From an uncultured Ruminococcus sp. (GTDB lineage Bacteria; Bacillota; Clostridia; Lachnospirales; Lachnospiraceae), in contig CAJFGR010000021.1 in the NCBI GenBank assembly GCA_904377845.1, forward strand, positions 1 through 64,000: DNA of 64,000 nucleotides. The letters run 5' to 3'. The notes beneath the pieces are model-generated. The model was given only the letters and a program-made list of their open reading frames with translations, was not told the DNA's origin and did not search any database. A program made the position numbers and the translations under genes. Below, piece by piece: positions 17,479 through 27,198 of this stretch (positions within the stretch are counted from its first letter, which is position 1; every line of letters begins with the position of its first letter).

Positions 17479-18270
17479 ATGGAGCATTTGCGCGTGGCTG
17501 TTGCCGACGATAATCAGAAGATTCTGGATGTTCTCGACGAGATCATCAGTACAGATAAAGAACTGGATCTGGTCGGTAAGGCCAAAAATGGCGAGGAAAT
17601 GTGTCAGATCATCAAGGACAGAAAGCCAGATGTTGTTCTTCTCGATCTGATCATGCCGAAAATGGACGGGCTGACAGTAATGGAAAAAGTCGGACAGGAC
17701 AAAACTGTCGGAAAACGCCCGTATTTTATCGTGATCACGGCGGTAGGCCAGGAAAAGATTACGGAAGATGCCTTTAACAAAGGCGCAAATTACTATGTAA
17801 TGAAACCGTTTAACAACAGTATGCTGCTGGAACGGATAAAGTCCGTAAGAAATGTGTCAAGAACCCCGGAAAGGAAGAATGACGAGAGTACTGCAGAAAA
17901 CAGTATGAAAACAGAGAATCTGGAGAACCGTGTGACTAATATGCTCCATGAGATAGGAATACCCGCACACATTAAAGGTTATCATTATCTGAGGGATGCC
18001 ATTATAATGGCAGTAAATGATATGGATGTATTAAATGCCATAACCAAGATTCTTTATCCTACGGTGGCAAAGAAGTATCAGACAACTTCAAGCCGTGTGG
18101 AGCGGGCCATACGGCACGCCATCGAGGTGGCATGGAGCAGAGGCAAACTCGATACGCTGGACGAGCTCTTCGGCTATACAGTAAGTACAGGAAAAGGAAA
18201 ACCGACGAACTCCGAATTTATCGCACTTATCGCGGATACAATACAGCTCGAATACCGCCATAAAAGCTGA
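17479..18270 (+). CDS. spo0A: Sporulation master regulator Spo0A
   Basis: 263 aa response regulator that commits cells to sporulation. The receiver domain (residues 1-125) has acidic residues D10 and D11 and the phosphoacceptor D56 ([11 protein letters not shown]). A variable linker (about 125-150) leads to the Spo0A effector domain, with the recognition region [25 protein letters not shown] lies before ATG 17479. Candidate Spo0A boxes upstream suggest autoregulation. Confidence 0.97.
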   Translation: MEHLRVAVADDNQKILDVLDEIISTDKELDLVGKAKNGEEMCQIIKDRKPDVVLLDLIMPKMDGLTVMEKVGQDKTVGKRPYFIVITAVGQEKITEDAFNKGANYYVMKPFNNSMLLERIKSVRNVSRTPERKNDESTAENSMKTENLENRVTNMLHEIGIPAHIKGYHYLRDAIIMAVNDMDVLNAITKILYPTVAKKYQTTSSRVERAIRHAIEVAWSRGKLDTLDELFGYTVSTGKGKPTNSEFIALIADTIQLEYRHKS

Positions 18271-18325
18271 AGACAGAAAAACCGCTAAATTCTGGTTAAA
18301 TATCACTGTAATACGATAAAATCCT

Positions 18326-18353
18326 TTGCAATACGCGGGGAATGGGGTATAAT
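18326..18353 (+). promoter_or_regulatory. SigA-type promoter of glgA
   Basis: TTGCAA (18326-18331), 16 bases, TATAAT (18348-18353). A small inverted repeat, TGCCTT (18368-18373) with AAGGCA (18385-18390), lies in the leader without a T-run. Confidence 0.7.
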
Positions 18354-18410
18354 AGCAAGTGATAAAATGCCTTTTGCGGTTTGGAAGGCAGAAAATGGAG
18401 GATCGTAAAT

Positions 18411-19859
18411 ATGAAAAACATTTTGTTTGCTGCATCAGAGTGTGTCCCGTTTATCAAGACAGGAGGCCTTGCCGATGTTGTCGGTTCGCTTCCGAAAGAT
18501 TTTGACAAAACGAAGTATGATGTCCGTGTAGTAATTCCAAAATACACCTGCATGAAGCAGGAATGGAAAGACAGAATGGAATATGTCACGCATTTCTATA
18601 TGGATATCGCGGGACAGAATCAGTACGTGGGCGTAATGAAGACAGTGCTCAACGATATTACATTTTACTTTATTGACAATGAGCACTATTTCAGCGGATT
18701 TGCACCCTACGACGGAGATCCGAAATGGGAAATTGAGAAATTCGCTTTCTTTTCAAAAGCCGTTCTGAGTATTCTGCCCGTGATAGGATTCAGGCCGGAT
18801 CTCATTCACTGCCATGACTGGCAGACAGGACTCATTCCGGTATATCTCGATAATTTCAGATACCTGGGTGAATATTACCGTGGGATCAAGACAATCATGA
18901 CCATACATAACCTGAAGTTCCAGGGAGTGTGGGATACAAAGACGGTAAGGGGAATCACCGGACTTCCGGAGTATTACTTTGTGCCGGATAAGATGGAAGC
19001 CTACAAGGATGCCAACCTGCTTAAGGGCGGTATTGTTTATGCGGATAAAGTGACGACCGTCAGCAGCAGCTATGCAGAAGAAATAAAGACGCCGTTTTAC
19101 GGAGAGGGACTTGACGGACTTATGTCTGCCAGATCCGGCGATCTGTGCGGTATTGTAAACGGCCTGGATTATGATGACTGGAATCCGGCAACTGACTACC
19201 GTATTGCGAAGAACTTTACGATCGACGATTTTAGGAAAAATAAACCGATTAACAAGACATCACTTCAGGAAGAGCTGGGACTTGAGAAAGATCCGAAAGT
19301 AATGCTGATCGGTATGGTTTCCCGCCTGACTGACCAGAAGGGATTCGATCTGGTTGACTATATTATGGACGAACTTTGCCAGGATGCAGTGCAGATTGTA
19401 GTGCTTGGAACAGGCGATGTAAAATATGAAAATATGTTCCGTCACTTTGCATGGAAATATTCCGGGCGTGTATCGGCAAACATCTACTATTCTGATGATC
19501 TGTCCCACAGGATTTATGCATCCTGTGATACGTTCCTGATGCCGTCACTTTTTGAGCCCTGCGGATTAAGCCAGCTTATGAGCCTCAGATACGGAACTCT
19601 TCCGATTGTTCGTGAGACGGGCGGCCTTAAAGATACTGTTGAACCGTACAATGAATATGAGAAGACCGGAACCGGATTCAGTTTCTGCAACTATAATGCA
19701 CATGAGATGCTTAACACAATACGGTATGCTGAGAGGATTTATTACGATAAGAAACGTGACTGGAATAAGATTGTTGAACGCGCTATGAGCAAGGATTTCT
19801 CGTGGAAGAATTCTGCGAGACAATATGAAGATCTTTACAGAAGTCTGATCGGCGAGTAA
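18411..19859 (+). CDS. glgA: Glycogen (starch) synthase
   Basis: 482 aa GT5 glycosyltransferase adding glucose from ADP-glucose to glycogen. KTGGLADVVGSLPK near the N terminus binds the nucleotide sugar, and the C-terminal block PSLFEPCGLSQLMSLRYG is the catalytic EX7E-type region. The frame extends to 18381, but ATG 18411 lies nine bases after GGAGG. No other glg gene is nearby, so it stands alone. Confidence 0.95.
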   Translation: MKNILFAASECVPFIKTGGLADVVGSLPKDFDKTKYDVRVVIPKYTCMKQEWKDRMEYVTHFYMDIAGQNQYVGVMKTVLNDITFYFIDNEHYFSGFAPYDGDPKWEIEKFAFFSKAVLSILPVIGFRPDLIHCHDWQTGLIPVYLDNFRYLGEYYRGIKTIMTIHNLKFQGVWDTKTVRGITGLPEYYFVPDKMEAYKDANLLKGGIVYADKVTTVSSSYAEEIKTPFYGEGLDGLMSARSGDLCGIVNGLDYDDWNPATDYRIAKNFTIDDFRKNKPINKTSLQEELGLEKDPKVMLIGMVSRLTDQKGFDLVDYIMDELCQDAVQIVVLGTGDVKYENMFRHFAWKYSGRVSANIYYSDDLSHRIYASCDTFLMPSLFEPCGLSQLMSLRYGTLPIVRETGGLKDTVEPYNEYEKTGTGFSFCNYNAHEMLNTIRYAERIYYDKKRDWNKIVERAMSKDFSWKNSARQYEDLYRSLIGE

Positions 19860-19892
19860 GTTCATTACAGAAGACAGGAGTAATCAGACTGA

Positions 19893-20762
19893 ATGAAAAT
19901 AATTGACAGATTAAATGAAGATAACATCCACATTTCTTTTGAGGTGTTTCCGCCCAAGACAGATGAAGGGTATGATAATGTAATCGCTGCAGTGGATAAG
20001 ATTGCAGAGCTTAATCCTGCATTTATCAGTGTAACATATGGAGCAGGCGGCGGAACAAGCAAAAATACGGCAAAGATTGCATCGCATATTAAAGATGATC
20101 TCAATGTCTTAAGCCTTGCACACCTGACCTGTGCTTCCTCTACAAAAGAGGAAGTAAGGAATGTGATCGGGAACCTGAAAAAACTTGGAATAGAAAATAT
20201 ACTCGCGCTGCGCGGAGACATTCCGGAGGGGATGAAGTTTCCGGATTCGAACCGGTTCAGATATGCATATGAGCTTGTAGAGGAAATAAGGAGATATGGC
20301 GATTTCTGTATCGGTGCAGCGTGTTATCCGGAAGGTCATGTGGAAACCGAACATAAGTCGGATGATATCCGTTATCTGAAACAGAAGGTAGACCGCGGAG
20401 TTGATTTTCTGACGACACAGATGTTTTTTGATAATGACATTCACTATAATTTCCTTTACCGGATCCGGGAAGCGGGCATTACGGTTCCAGTGCTTCCGGG
20501 AATTATGCCGATCACAAGCGCGGCCCAAATGAAAAAAAGCCAGCAGCTGTCCGGCACGGTATTTCCCCGCAGATTTCTGGCGATACTGGATCGTTTCGGC
20601 AGTTCTCCGGCAGCAATGAGACAGGCGGGAATCGCATATGCGACTGATCAGATTATCGATCTTCTTGCAAATGGAGTAAAGAATATACATATTTATTCTA
20701 TGAACAGACCGGATGTTGCGGCAGCGATCATGGATAATTTATCAGAGATCATAAAGGCATAA
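19893..20762 (+). CDS. metF: Methylenetetrahydrofolate reductase
   Basis: 289 aa flavoprotein reducing 5,10-methylene-THF to 5-methyl-THF, the methyl donor for MetH. The TIM-barrel motifs FEVFPPKT (N terminus), HLTCAS and LRGDIP are present. The next genes are the MetH reactivation domain and metH, so these form a methionine-regeneration unit. I see no S-box riboswitch in the 33 bases upstream. Confidence 0.95.
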   Translation: MKIIDRLNEDNIHISFEVFPPKTDEGYDNVIAAVDKIAELNPAFISVTYGAGGGTSKNTAKIASHIKDDLNVLSLAHLTCASSTKEEVRNVIGNLKKLGIENILALRGDIPEGMKFPDSNRFRYAYELVEEIRRYGDFCIGAACYPEGHVETEHKSDDIRYLKQKVDRGVDFLTTQMFFDNDIHYNFLYRIREAGITVPVLPGIMPITSAAQMKKSQQLSGTVFPRRFLAILDRFGSSPAAMRQAGIAYATDQIIDLLANGVKNIHIYSMNRPDVAAAIMDNLSEIIKA

Positions 20763-20769
20763 GGTATAA

Positions 20770-21414
20770 ATGATGGATAAACGGATGAAAGAAGCCATCC
20801 GCTATCTGGGATATGGAAAAAATACGGCAGATGAGAGGACCCGTATAATGATAAAGAACGCTTTTACCGAAGTGGAAAAAGTGTCCGGGCCCAAATCCAT
20901 CTGCCGCGTTTTTGCTGTTGAGCAGTCAGCGGATGAGATAATAAAAATAGAAAACATGGAAATTACCAGCAGGAGTCTTTCCAGAAATCTGAAAGGTTGT
21001 ACGAAAGCTGTGCTTTTCGGAGCCACACTGGGTTCCGGTGTTGATCGGCTGATCAGACGCACTTCGCTGACTGATATGAGCCGGGCAGTGATACAGCAGG
21101 CGTGTGCAGCTGCATTTCTGGAAGAATACTGTGATGAGAAACAGCTGGAAATCGGACGGAAGATGGAAAAGGAGGGGCTTTATCTCAGACCGAGATTCAG
21201 TCCCGGATACGGCGACTTTGACATCCATTATCAGGAACCGATCATGAGGATGCTTGACTGTGCAAAGAATATCGGGCTTACAATAACGGACAGTTATATG
21301 ATGACCCCGACCAAATCCGTGACTGCTGTGATCGGAGCAAGCCCGGTAAAAGAACGCTGCCCGGTCGCAGGTTGTGAGGCGTGCAGTAAGACAGACTGCG
21401 AGTATCGCAGATAA
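20770..21414 (+). CDS. Stand-alone MetH reactivation-domain protein
   Basis: 214 aa protein resembling the C-terminal SAM-dependent reactivation domain of cobalamin methionine synthase. The RPRFSPGYGDFD block (near residues 137-148) and the MMTPTKSVTAVIG block (near 177-189) are typical. In E. coli this domain is part of MetH; the neighbouring metH lacks it. It would reductively methylate oxidised cob(II)alamin using SAM. The C terminus is Cys-rich (CPVAGCEACSKTDC), which may bind a metal or cluster. Confidence 0.88.
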   Translation: MMDKRMKEAIRYLGYGKNTADERTRIMIKNAFTEVEKVSGPKSICRVFAVEQSADEIIKIENMEITSRSLSRNLKGCTKAVLFGATLGSGVDRLIRRTSLTDMSRAVIQQACAAAFLEEYCDEKQLEIGRKMEKEGLYLRPRFSPGYGDFDIHYQEPIMRMLDCAKNIGLTITDSYMMTPTKSVTAVIGASPVKERCPVAGCEACSKTDCEYRR

Positions 21415-21489
21415 GTGACCTGCTTCGCCCGGCAAAGCAAATTACAATAAGATGCTAACGATAAGAACAAGATAAGAAAGGACCAGAAT

Positions 21490-23928
21490 ATGATCAGAGA
21501 GAAATTGGGAAATGAACTGCTTTTCTTCGATGGCGGAATGGGCACACTTCTTCAGGAACGGGGACTGGCCCCTGGAGAACTTCCGGAGACGTGGAATCTG
21601 ACTCATCCGGAGCAGATCAGAGAAATTCACAGAGGCTACATTGAGGCTGGCAGCGACATTGTGCTGACAAACACATTCGGCGCAAATGCGCTGAAATTCC
21701 ATGCCGACGGATATTCTCTGGAAGAGACTGTCAAAAGAGCGGTACAACTTGTCAGGGAGGCTGCTGAGAAAGCAGGTACAGGAACCGGGGAAGAGACCGA
21801 AACCACCGGAAAGCGCAGAATTTACACAGCCCTTGATATAGGCCCTACCGGCAAACTGCTCAAACCAATGGGTGACCTTGACTTTGAAGATGCTTATGAG
21901 GCTTTCAAAGAGGTTATGGTGTGGGGAGAAGAAGCAGGCGCCGATCTGATCCATATTGAGACGATGAGCGACACATATGAGCTGAAAGCGGCGGTCCTTG
22001 CGGCTAAGGAGAATACGTCACTTCCGGTTTTTGCAACTGCAATCTATGACGAGCGCAGAAAACTTCTTACAGGCGCTGACGTTCCGTCTGTTATTGCACT
22101 TCTTGAAGGACTGAGAGTGGACGCGCTTGGTATTAACTGCGGCATGGGCCCGGAACAGATGATGCCTGTACTGGAGGAATATGTTAAATATTCGTCACTT
22201 CCCATTATAGTAAAACCGAATGCAGGTCTCCCAAAACAGAAGGACGGAAGGACTTACTATGATGTGTCACCGGAAGACTTTGCTGGATATATGGAGCGGA
22301 TCGTGTCCATGGGAGCCTGTGTGATCGGCGGCTGCTGCGGTACTACCCCTGAACATATCAGTGCAGCAGTTCAAAGGTGCAGAGGGATGAAGATCACTGA
22401 GCCGGAAGAAAAAGATTATACAATTATTTCTTCTTACGGGCAGAGCGTTCTTCTGGGAGAAGGTTCAAAGATCATCGGCGAACGGATTAATCCTACCGGA
22501 AAGAAAAAGTTCAAACAGGCGTTAAAAGAACATGATCTGGATTATATTCTGCGAGAGGGAATTACCCAGCAGGACAATGGTGCCCATATCCTTGATGTAA
22601 ATGTAGGACTCCCGGATATTGATGAGCCGGCCATGATGAAGGAAACCGTGCAGGAACTTCAGAGCGTAGTTAATCTTCCTCTTCAGATTGATACTGTAGA
22701 TGCGGAAGCAATGGAACAGGCACTCCGCATTTATAATGGAAAGGCCATGGTTAATTCGGTCAGCGGCAAGCAGGAATCCATGGACAAAGTTTTTCCTCTG
22801 ATACGCCATTACGGAGGTGTAGTTATCGGCCTTACACTGGATGAGAATGGCATCCCTTCTGATACCGAGGGAAGAGTGCAGATTGCGCGCAGGATTATCG
22901 AAGAGGCGGCAAAGTACGGAATCCGCAAGAAAGATATTATAATCGATGCCCTTGCCATGACGATCAGTTCTGAGCCGGAGGGGGCCAAAGTTACGTTGGA
23001 AACTCTCCGCCGTCTCCGGGATGAAGTCGGTGTAAAAACCGTTCTCGGTGTTTCCAATATATCCTTCGGACTTCCGTCCCGTCCTGTAATTAATGCGGCG
23101 TTCTATACTATGGCGATGATGAATGGACTAAGCGCAGGAATTATCAACCCTTTATCGGAGGATATGATGAAAGCATGGTATGCATACCATGCACTCATGG
23201 GGCTGGATGCAAACTGTGAACGTTATATCAGGCATTACAGCAGTATACAAACCTCCGGTTCCGGAACAGGTTCTGCGCCGGGGAGAGATTGCAGAGGCTC
23301 AATCAGTCTGAAAGAATCCATAGAAAAAGGCCTGAAAGAGGATGCGGCCTCGATTACTGCAGAACTTTCTGAAACACAGGATCCACTGGATATTATCAAT
23401 GCGGAGCTTATTCCTGCCCTTAATTATGTCGGGGACGGGTTTGAAAAAGGCACTGTCTTTCTCCCGCAGCTTCTTATGAGCGCCGAGGCGGCAAAAAGTG
23501 CATTTGCAATACTGAAAGACAAAATGGATAAGAGCGGGGAAGTACAGGAAAAGATCGGTACAATCGTACTTGCCACAGTCAAAGGGGATATCCATGATAT
23601 CGGCAAGAATATTGTCAGGGTGCTGCTTGAAAACTACAGTTTTGATGTGATTGATCTGGGAAAAGATGTCCCGTCTGAACAGATTGCCGAAATCGTTGCG
23701 GAAAAGAAAATACGTCTTGTCGGTCTGAGCGCGCTGATGACGACGACGGTTGTCAGTATGGAGGATACGATCCGGCTGCTCCGTGAAAAAGCCCCCTGGT
23801 GTAAAGTAATGGTGGGCGGTGCTGTCCTGAATCAGGATTATGCTGATATGATCGGAGCTGATTTCTACGGAAAGGATGCAATGCAGTCTGTCAGATACGC
23901 ACAGGAGGTCTTTAACGACGAAAAGTAA
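21490..23928 (+). CDS. metH: Cobalamin-dependent methionine synthase (three-domain form)
   Basis: 812 aa. Domains in order: homocysteine-binding barrel with zinc Cys (GINCGMG and GGCCGTTPEH, residues 1-300), pterin-binding domain (about 315-590), then cobalamin cap and binding domains (about 610-812) with the cobalt-ligand motif DIHDIGKNI near residue 700. The reactivation domain is absent and supplied by the gene just upstream. Two Gly/Ser/Thr-rich linkers (near residues 97-113 and 590-605) look like flexible hinges. Confidence 0.95.
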   Translation: MIREKLGNELLFFDGGMGTLLQERGLAPGELPETWNLTHPEQIREIHRGYIEAGSDIVLTNTFGANALKFHADGYSLEETVKRAVQLVREAAEKAGTGTGEETETTGKRRIYTALDIGPTGKLLKPMGDLDFEDAYEAFKEVMVWGEEAGADLIHIETMSDTYELKAAVLAAKENTSLPVFATAIYDERRKLLTGADVPSVIALLEGLRVDALGINCGMGPEQMMPVLEEYVKYSSLPIIVKPNAGLPKQKDGRTYYDVSPEDFAGYMERIVSMGACVIGGCCGTTPEHISAAVQRCRGMKITEPEEKDYTIISSYGQSVLLGEGSKIIGERINPTGKKKFKQALKEHDLDYILREGITQQDNGAHILDVNVGLPDIDEPAMMKETVQELQSVVNLPLQIDTVDAEAMEQALRIYNGKAMVNSVSGKQESMDKVFPLIRHYGGVVIGLTLDENGIPSDTEGRVQIARRIIEEAAKYGIRKKDIIIDALAMTISSEPEGAKVTLETLRRLRDEVGVKTVLGVSNISFGLPSRPVINAAFYTMAMMNGLSAGIINPLSEDMMKAWYAYHALMGLDANCERYIRHYSSIQTSGSGTGSAPGRDCRGSISLKESIEKGLKEDAASITAELSETQDPLDIINAELIPALNYVGDGFEKGTVFLPQLLMSAEAAKSAFAILKDKMDKSGEVQEKIGTIVLATVKGDIHDIGKNIVRVLLENYSFDVIDLGKDVPSEQIAEIVAEKKIRLVGLSALMTTTVVSMEDTIRLLREKAPWCKVMVGGAVLNQDYADMIGADFYGKDAMQSVRYAQEVFNDEK

Positions 23929-24072
23929 GCTGCTGCATTGTACATCAATTAGTACAGCGGCCGTTAAAAAATCACTGGGAAAAATGCTTTCACCATGGTA
24001 TATTAGTGGAAGGGAAGTATGTGTAACCGTACTTTGTAACGTTAAAAATTATTGTTATGGAGGAAAAGAGTT

Positions 24073-25521
24073 TTGAGGTACGCAGATGCAAATGTAATTA
24101 AAATCAAACACGCAGTTCTGGAAGAAGTGGCAAGACTGGCTTTTGCAGGCGAACTGGAGGAGCGCAAAGATGATATCCCGTTTAAGCTGATTCCGGGACC
24201 GACACCACAGTTCCGCTGCTGCATTTATAAAGAGAGAGAGATCATCAGGCAGCGTGTACGCCTTGCCGAAGGTAAAGCACCCGGGATGAATGATGACGGA
24301 AACATTATCCAGGTTATTAATTCAGCCTGCGAAGACTGTCCGATCTCCAGCTATACTGTTACGGAAAACTGCCAGAACTGTCTGGGTAAGGCCTGCATTA
24401 ATGCCTGTAAGTTCGGCGCAATCGAAGCAGGACGCCATCGCTCGCATATCGATCCTTCCAAATGTAAAGAGTGTGGTAAATGTGCCGATGCCTGTCCGTA
24501 TAATGCCATCGCCCATCTTCAGAGACCGTGTAAATTCAGCTGTCCTGTAGACGCGATCTCCTATGACGAGTATGGCATTTCCGTGATTGATGAAGAAAAA
24601 TGTATCCGCTGTGGGAAATGTATCCACAGCTGTCCGTTCGGTGCGATCGGTTCCAAGACATGGATCGTGGATGTTATCAGGGCAATCAGGTCAGGAAAAC
24701 ACGTCTATGCAATGCTGGCTCCGGCGACAGAAGGACAGTTCGGACCGGATATAACAATGGCAAGCTGGAGAAAGGCCATGAAGGAACTGGGCTTCACGGA
24801 ATTCGTTGAAGTCGGATTGGGTGGAGACCTTACCGCTAAATATGAGGCGGAAGAATGGCGCGAGGCATATCAGGAAGGCAAGAAGAAAGTAACATCATGC
24901 TGTCCGGGATTTGTAAATATGGTGCGTAAACATTATCCTGAACTGAACGATGCAGTTTCTACGACAGTGTCTCCGATGTGTGCAGTCTCACGTATGATCA
25001 AGGCAAAAGACCCGGAGGCGGTGACTGTATTTATCGGGCCATGCCTTGCAAAGAAATCTGAGATTGTAGACCAGAAGATCGAGGGTAACGCTGATTATGC
25101 CATGACATACAGTGAGATCCGTGCCATGATGAGGGCAAAAGGCGTGGCTTTAGAGCCGGTCGAAAATACATACCAGGAAGCATCCGTATTCGGAAAGAGA
25201 TTCGGAAATTCCGGCGGTGTTGCAGCTGCCGTACAGGAGAGCCTGAAAGAATCCGGCAATAATATCGATGTAAATGTATACAAAGCAAACGGTGCAGCTG
25301 AATGTAAAAAGGCATTGCTGCTCATGAAAGTCGGAAGACTTCCTGAAGACTTTATTGAGGGTATGGCATGCGACGGAGGCTGTGTCGGCGGGCCGAGCTC
25401 ATTCAAAGATCAGATGCTTGCCAAGAAATCAAGAGATGCTCTGATCAAAGAGGCGGACGACAGAGGCATTTACAAGAATCTGAGCAACTATGACGAAGAT
25501 TCTTTCTCCATGCACAGATAA
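24073..25521 (+). CDS. [FeFe]-hydrogenase-type protein, paralogue 1
   Basis: 482 aa iron-sulfur protein. After an N-terminal stretch of about 85 residues come Cys clusters of ferredoxin type (CKECGKCADACP and CIRCGKCIHSCP). The H-cluster domain follows: TSCCPGF (motif 1), FIGPCLAKKSE (motif 2) and EGMACDGGC (motif 3). The motifs resemble the group B form rather than classical HydA. The frame extends to 24052, but GGAGG (24059-24063) points to TTG 24073. It would exchange electrons between ferredoxin and protons; activity is unproven. Confidence 0.8.
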   Translation: MRYADANVIKIKHAVLEEVARLAFAGELEERKDDIPFKLIPGPTPQFRCCIYKEREIIRQRVRLAEGKAPGMNDDGNIIQVINSACEDCPISSYTVTENCQNCLGKACINACKFGAIEAGRHRSHIDPSKCKECGKCADACPYNAIAHLQRPCKFSCPVDAISYDEYGISVIDEEKCIRCGKCIHSCPFGAIGSKTWIVDVIRAIRSGKHVYAMLAPATEGQFGPDITMASWRKAMKELGFTEFVEVGLGGDLTAKYEAEEWREAYQEGKKKVTSCCPGFVNMVRKHYPELNDAVSTTVSPMCAVSRMIKAKDPEAVTVFIGPCLAKKSEIVDQKIEGNADYAMTYSEIRAMMRAKGVALEPVENTYQEASVFGKRFGNSGGVAAAVQESLKESGNNIDVNVYKANGAAECKKALLLMKVGRLPEDFIEGMACDGGCVGGPSSFKDQMLAKKSRDALIKEADDRGIYKNLSNYDEDSFSMHR

Positions 25522-25543
25522 GAAACAGAGGAGGATTTTGCGA

Positions 25544-27064
25544 ATGGAAATGAACATGAGAGGACTGCAGACTACAGTAAGAGCCATCCGCAGACGTGTA
25601 TTTACCGAAGTTGCAAAGCTTGGATTTAAGGCAGATGCAGATACACTTCTTGACGATATGGAGGCAATTCCTTATATGATCGTCAATGACGACACTGAAA
25701 AATATCGTGAGAGTACATACCGTTCCCGTGCAATTGTAAGAGAACGGCTGCGTCTGGCGATGGGACTGTCTCTCCGACCGGAGAACAAACCGGTACATCT
25801 GACCGCCGGCGTGGAGGCAAGCAATATTTCCGAAAAGTATTATGAGCCCCCGCTTATGCAGGTGATCCCGTCTGCCTGTGAGAGCTGCGAGGAGAATATG
25901 TATGAAGTGAGCAATATGTGCAAGGGGTGTCTTGCACATCCGTGTCAGGAGGTCTGTCCGAGAGGGGCGATTTCCATGGTAAACGGACGTTCTCACATCG
26001 ATCAGGAGAAATGCATCAAATGCGGGAAATGTAAATCTGTATGTCCTTACGACGCTATCGCAAAGAAAGAACGCCCGTGCAAAAAAGCCTGCGGCGTAAA
26101 TGCAATTGTTTCGGATAAATACGGGCGCGCATTCATTGATAATGACAAATGTGTATCCTGCGGTATGTGTATGGTGAGCTGTCCGTTTGGAGCAATTTCT
26201 GACAAATCACAGATCTTCCAGCTTGCAAGGGCTCTCTCGGAAGGAGAGGAGATCATCGCCGAGATCGCACCGGCATTTGTAGGGCAGTTCGGGGACAATA
26301 TTACTCCCCGAAACATTAAGGCAGCACTCCGGGAACTGGGATTTTCAGAAGTCTTTGAAGTGGCTCTGGGAGCGGACATCGGCGCCATTGCCGAGGCACA
26401 TCATTATGTGGACAAGGTGGCTACGGGAGAGCTTCCTTTCCTGCTCACATCCTGCTGTCCTTCATGGGCAATGCTTGCGAAAAAGTTCTTCCCGGACGTG
26501 ATCGACGAGATATCTCAGGAGCTCACTCCTATGGTGGCGACTGCAAGAACGATCAAGCAGAAACATCCGAATGCCAGAGTAGTATTCATCGGCCCCTGTG
26601 CCTCCAAAAAGCTGGAGGCATCGCGCCGGAGCGTGCGAAGTGATGTTGATTTCGTCGTGACTTTTGAGGAACTGCAGGCAATGTTCGATGCAAAGGGGAT
26701 TGACCTCACCACATACGAGGCGGAATCTTCTTTCCACGATGCGACAGGAGCCGGACGAGGCTACGCATGCGCAGGAGGAGTTGCCGCAGCCATTGAAAAA
26801 TGTATTAACGAATACTACCCGGACGTGCAGGTCAATATCGAGCACGCGGAAGGGCTTTCAGACTGTAAGAAAATACTGGCGCTTGCAAAGGCGGGCAAGC
26901 TGAACGGCTGCCTGATAGAGGGAATGGGATGCCCGGGCGGCTGCATCGCAGGTGCCGGCACCAATATACCGGTTGCGAAAGCAAAGAAAAACCTGCAGAA
27001 CTTTGTAAACAAATCAAGCCGTGCAGTACCTCCGGAGGAACTCATCGAGATCGATCTGGAATAG
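25544..27064 (+). CDS. [FeFe]-hydrogenase-type protein, paralogue 2
   Basis: 506 aa homologue of the preceding gene, 22 bases downstream, same domain order: N-terminal region, Cys-rich ferredoxin clusters (CIKCGKCKSVCP, CVSCGMCMVSCP), then the H-cluster domain with TSCCPSW, FIGPCASKKLE and EGMGCPGGC. All expected cluster Cys are visible. ATG 25544 has AGAGGAGG nine bases upstream. Motif differences from paralogue 1 (WAM against FVN after motif 1, and motif 3) suggest an old duplication with divergent roles. Confidence 0.8.
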   Translation: MEMNMRGLQTTVRAIRRRVFTEVAKLGFKADADTLLDDMEAIPYMIVNDDTEKYRESTYRSRAIVRERLRLAMGLSLRPENKPVHLTAGVEASNISEKYYEPPLMQVIPSACESCEENMYEVSNMCKGCLAHPCQEVCPRGAISMVNGRSHIDQEKCIKCGKCKSVCPYDAIAKKERPCKKACGVNAIVSDKYGRAFIDNDKCVSCGMCMVSCPFGAISDKSQIFQLARALSEGEEIIAEIAPAFVGQFGDNITPRNIKAALRELGFSEVFEVALGADIGAIAEAHHYVDKVATGELPFLLTSCCPSWAMLAKKFFPDVIDEISQELTPMVATARTIKQKHPNARVVFIGPCASKKLEASRRSVRSDVDFVVTFEELQAMFDAKGIDLTTYEAESSFHDATGAGRGYACAGGVAAAIEKCINEYYPDVQVNIEHAEGLSDCKKILALAKAGKLNGCLIEGMGCPGGCIAGAGTNIPVAKAKKNLQNFVNKSSRAVPPEELIEIDLE

Positions 27065-27103
27065 CTGTTCTGCCGGACAAAAAGTCGCATATACAGCTCA
27101 TAC

Positions 27104-27132
27104 AAAGCGGACGCATTTTCTGCGTCCGCTTT
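27104..27132 (+). terminator. Strong hairpin after the hydrogenase pair
   Basis: AAAGCGGACGCA and TGCGTCCGCTTT form a perfect 12-base stem with loop TTTTC. The T-run after it is poor, so termination may be partial. Confidence 0.6.
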
Positions 27133-27198
27133 ACAAATGAATAAGGCTGTGATATATTATAAAACAGGCTTTTTGAGCGAAAGAGGAGGATATTTAAT

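Noticed and set aside
19860-19892. SAM riboswitch before metF
   Set aside because: Only 33 bases between genes, too short for the aptamer.
27065-27198. T-box leader for alaS
   Set aside because: No T-box core sequence (GGTGG type) seen; only a strong hairpin and a short AT-rich promoter-like stretch.
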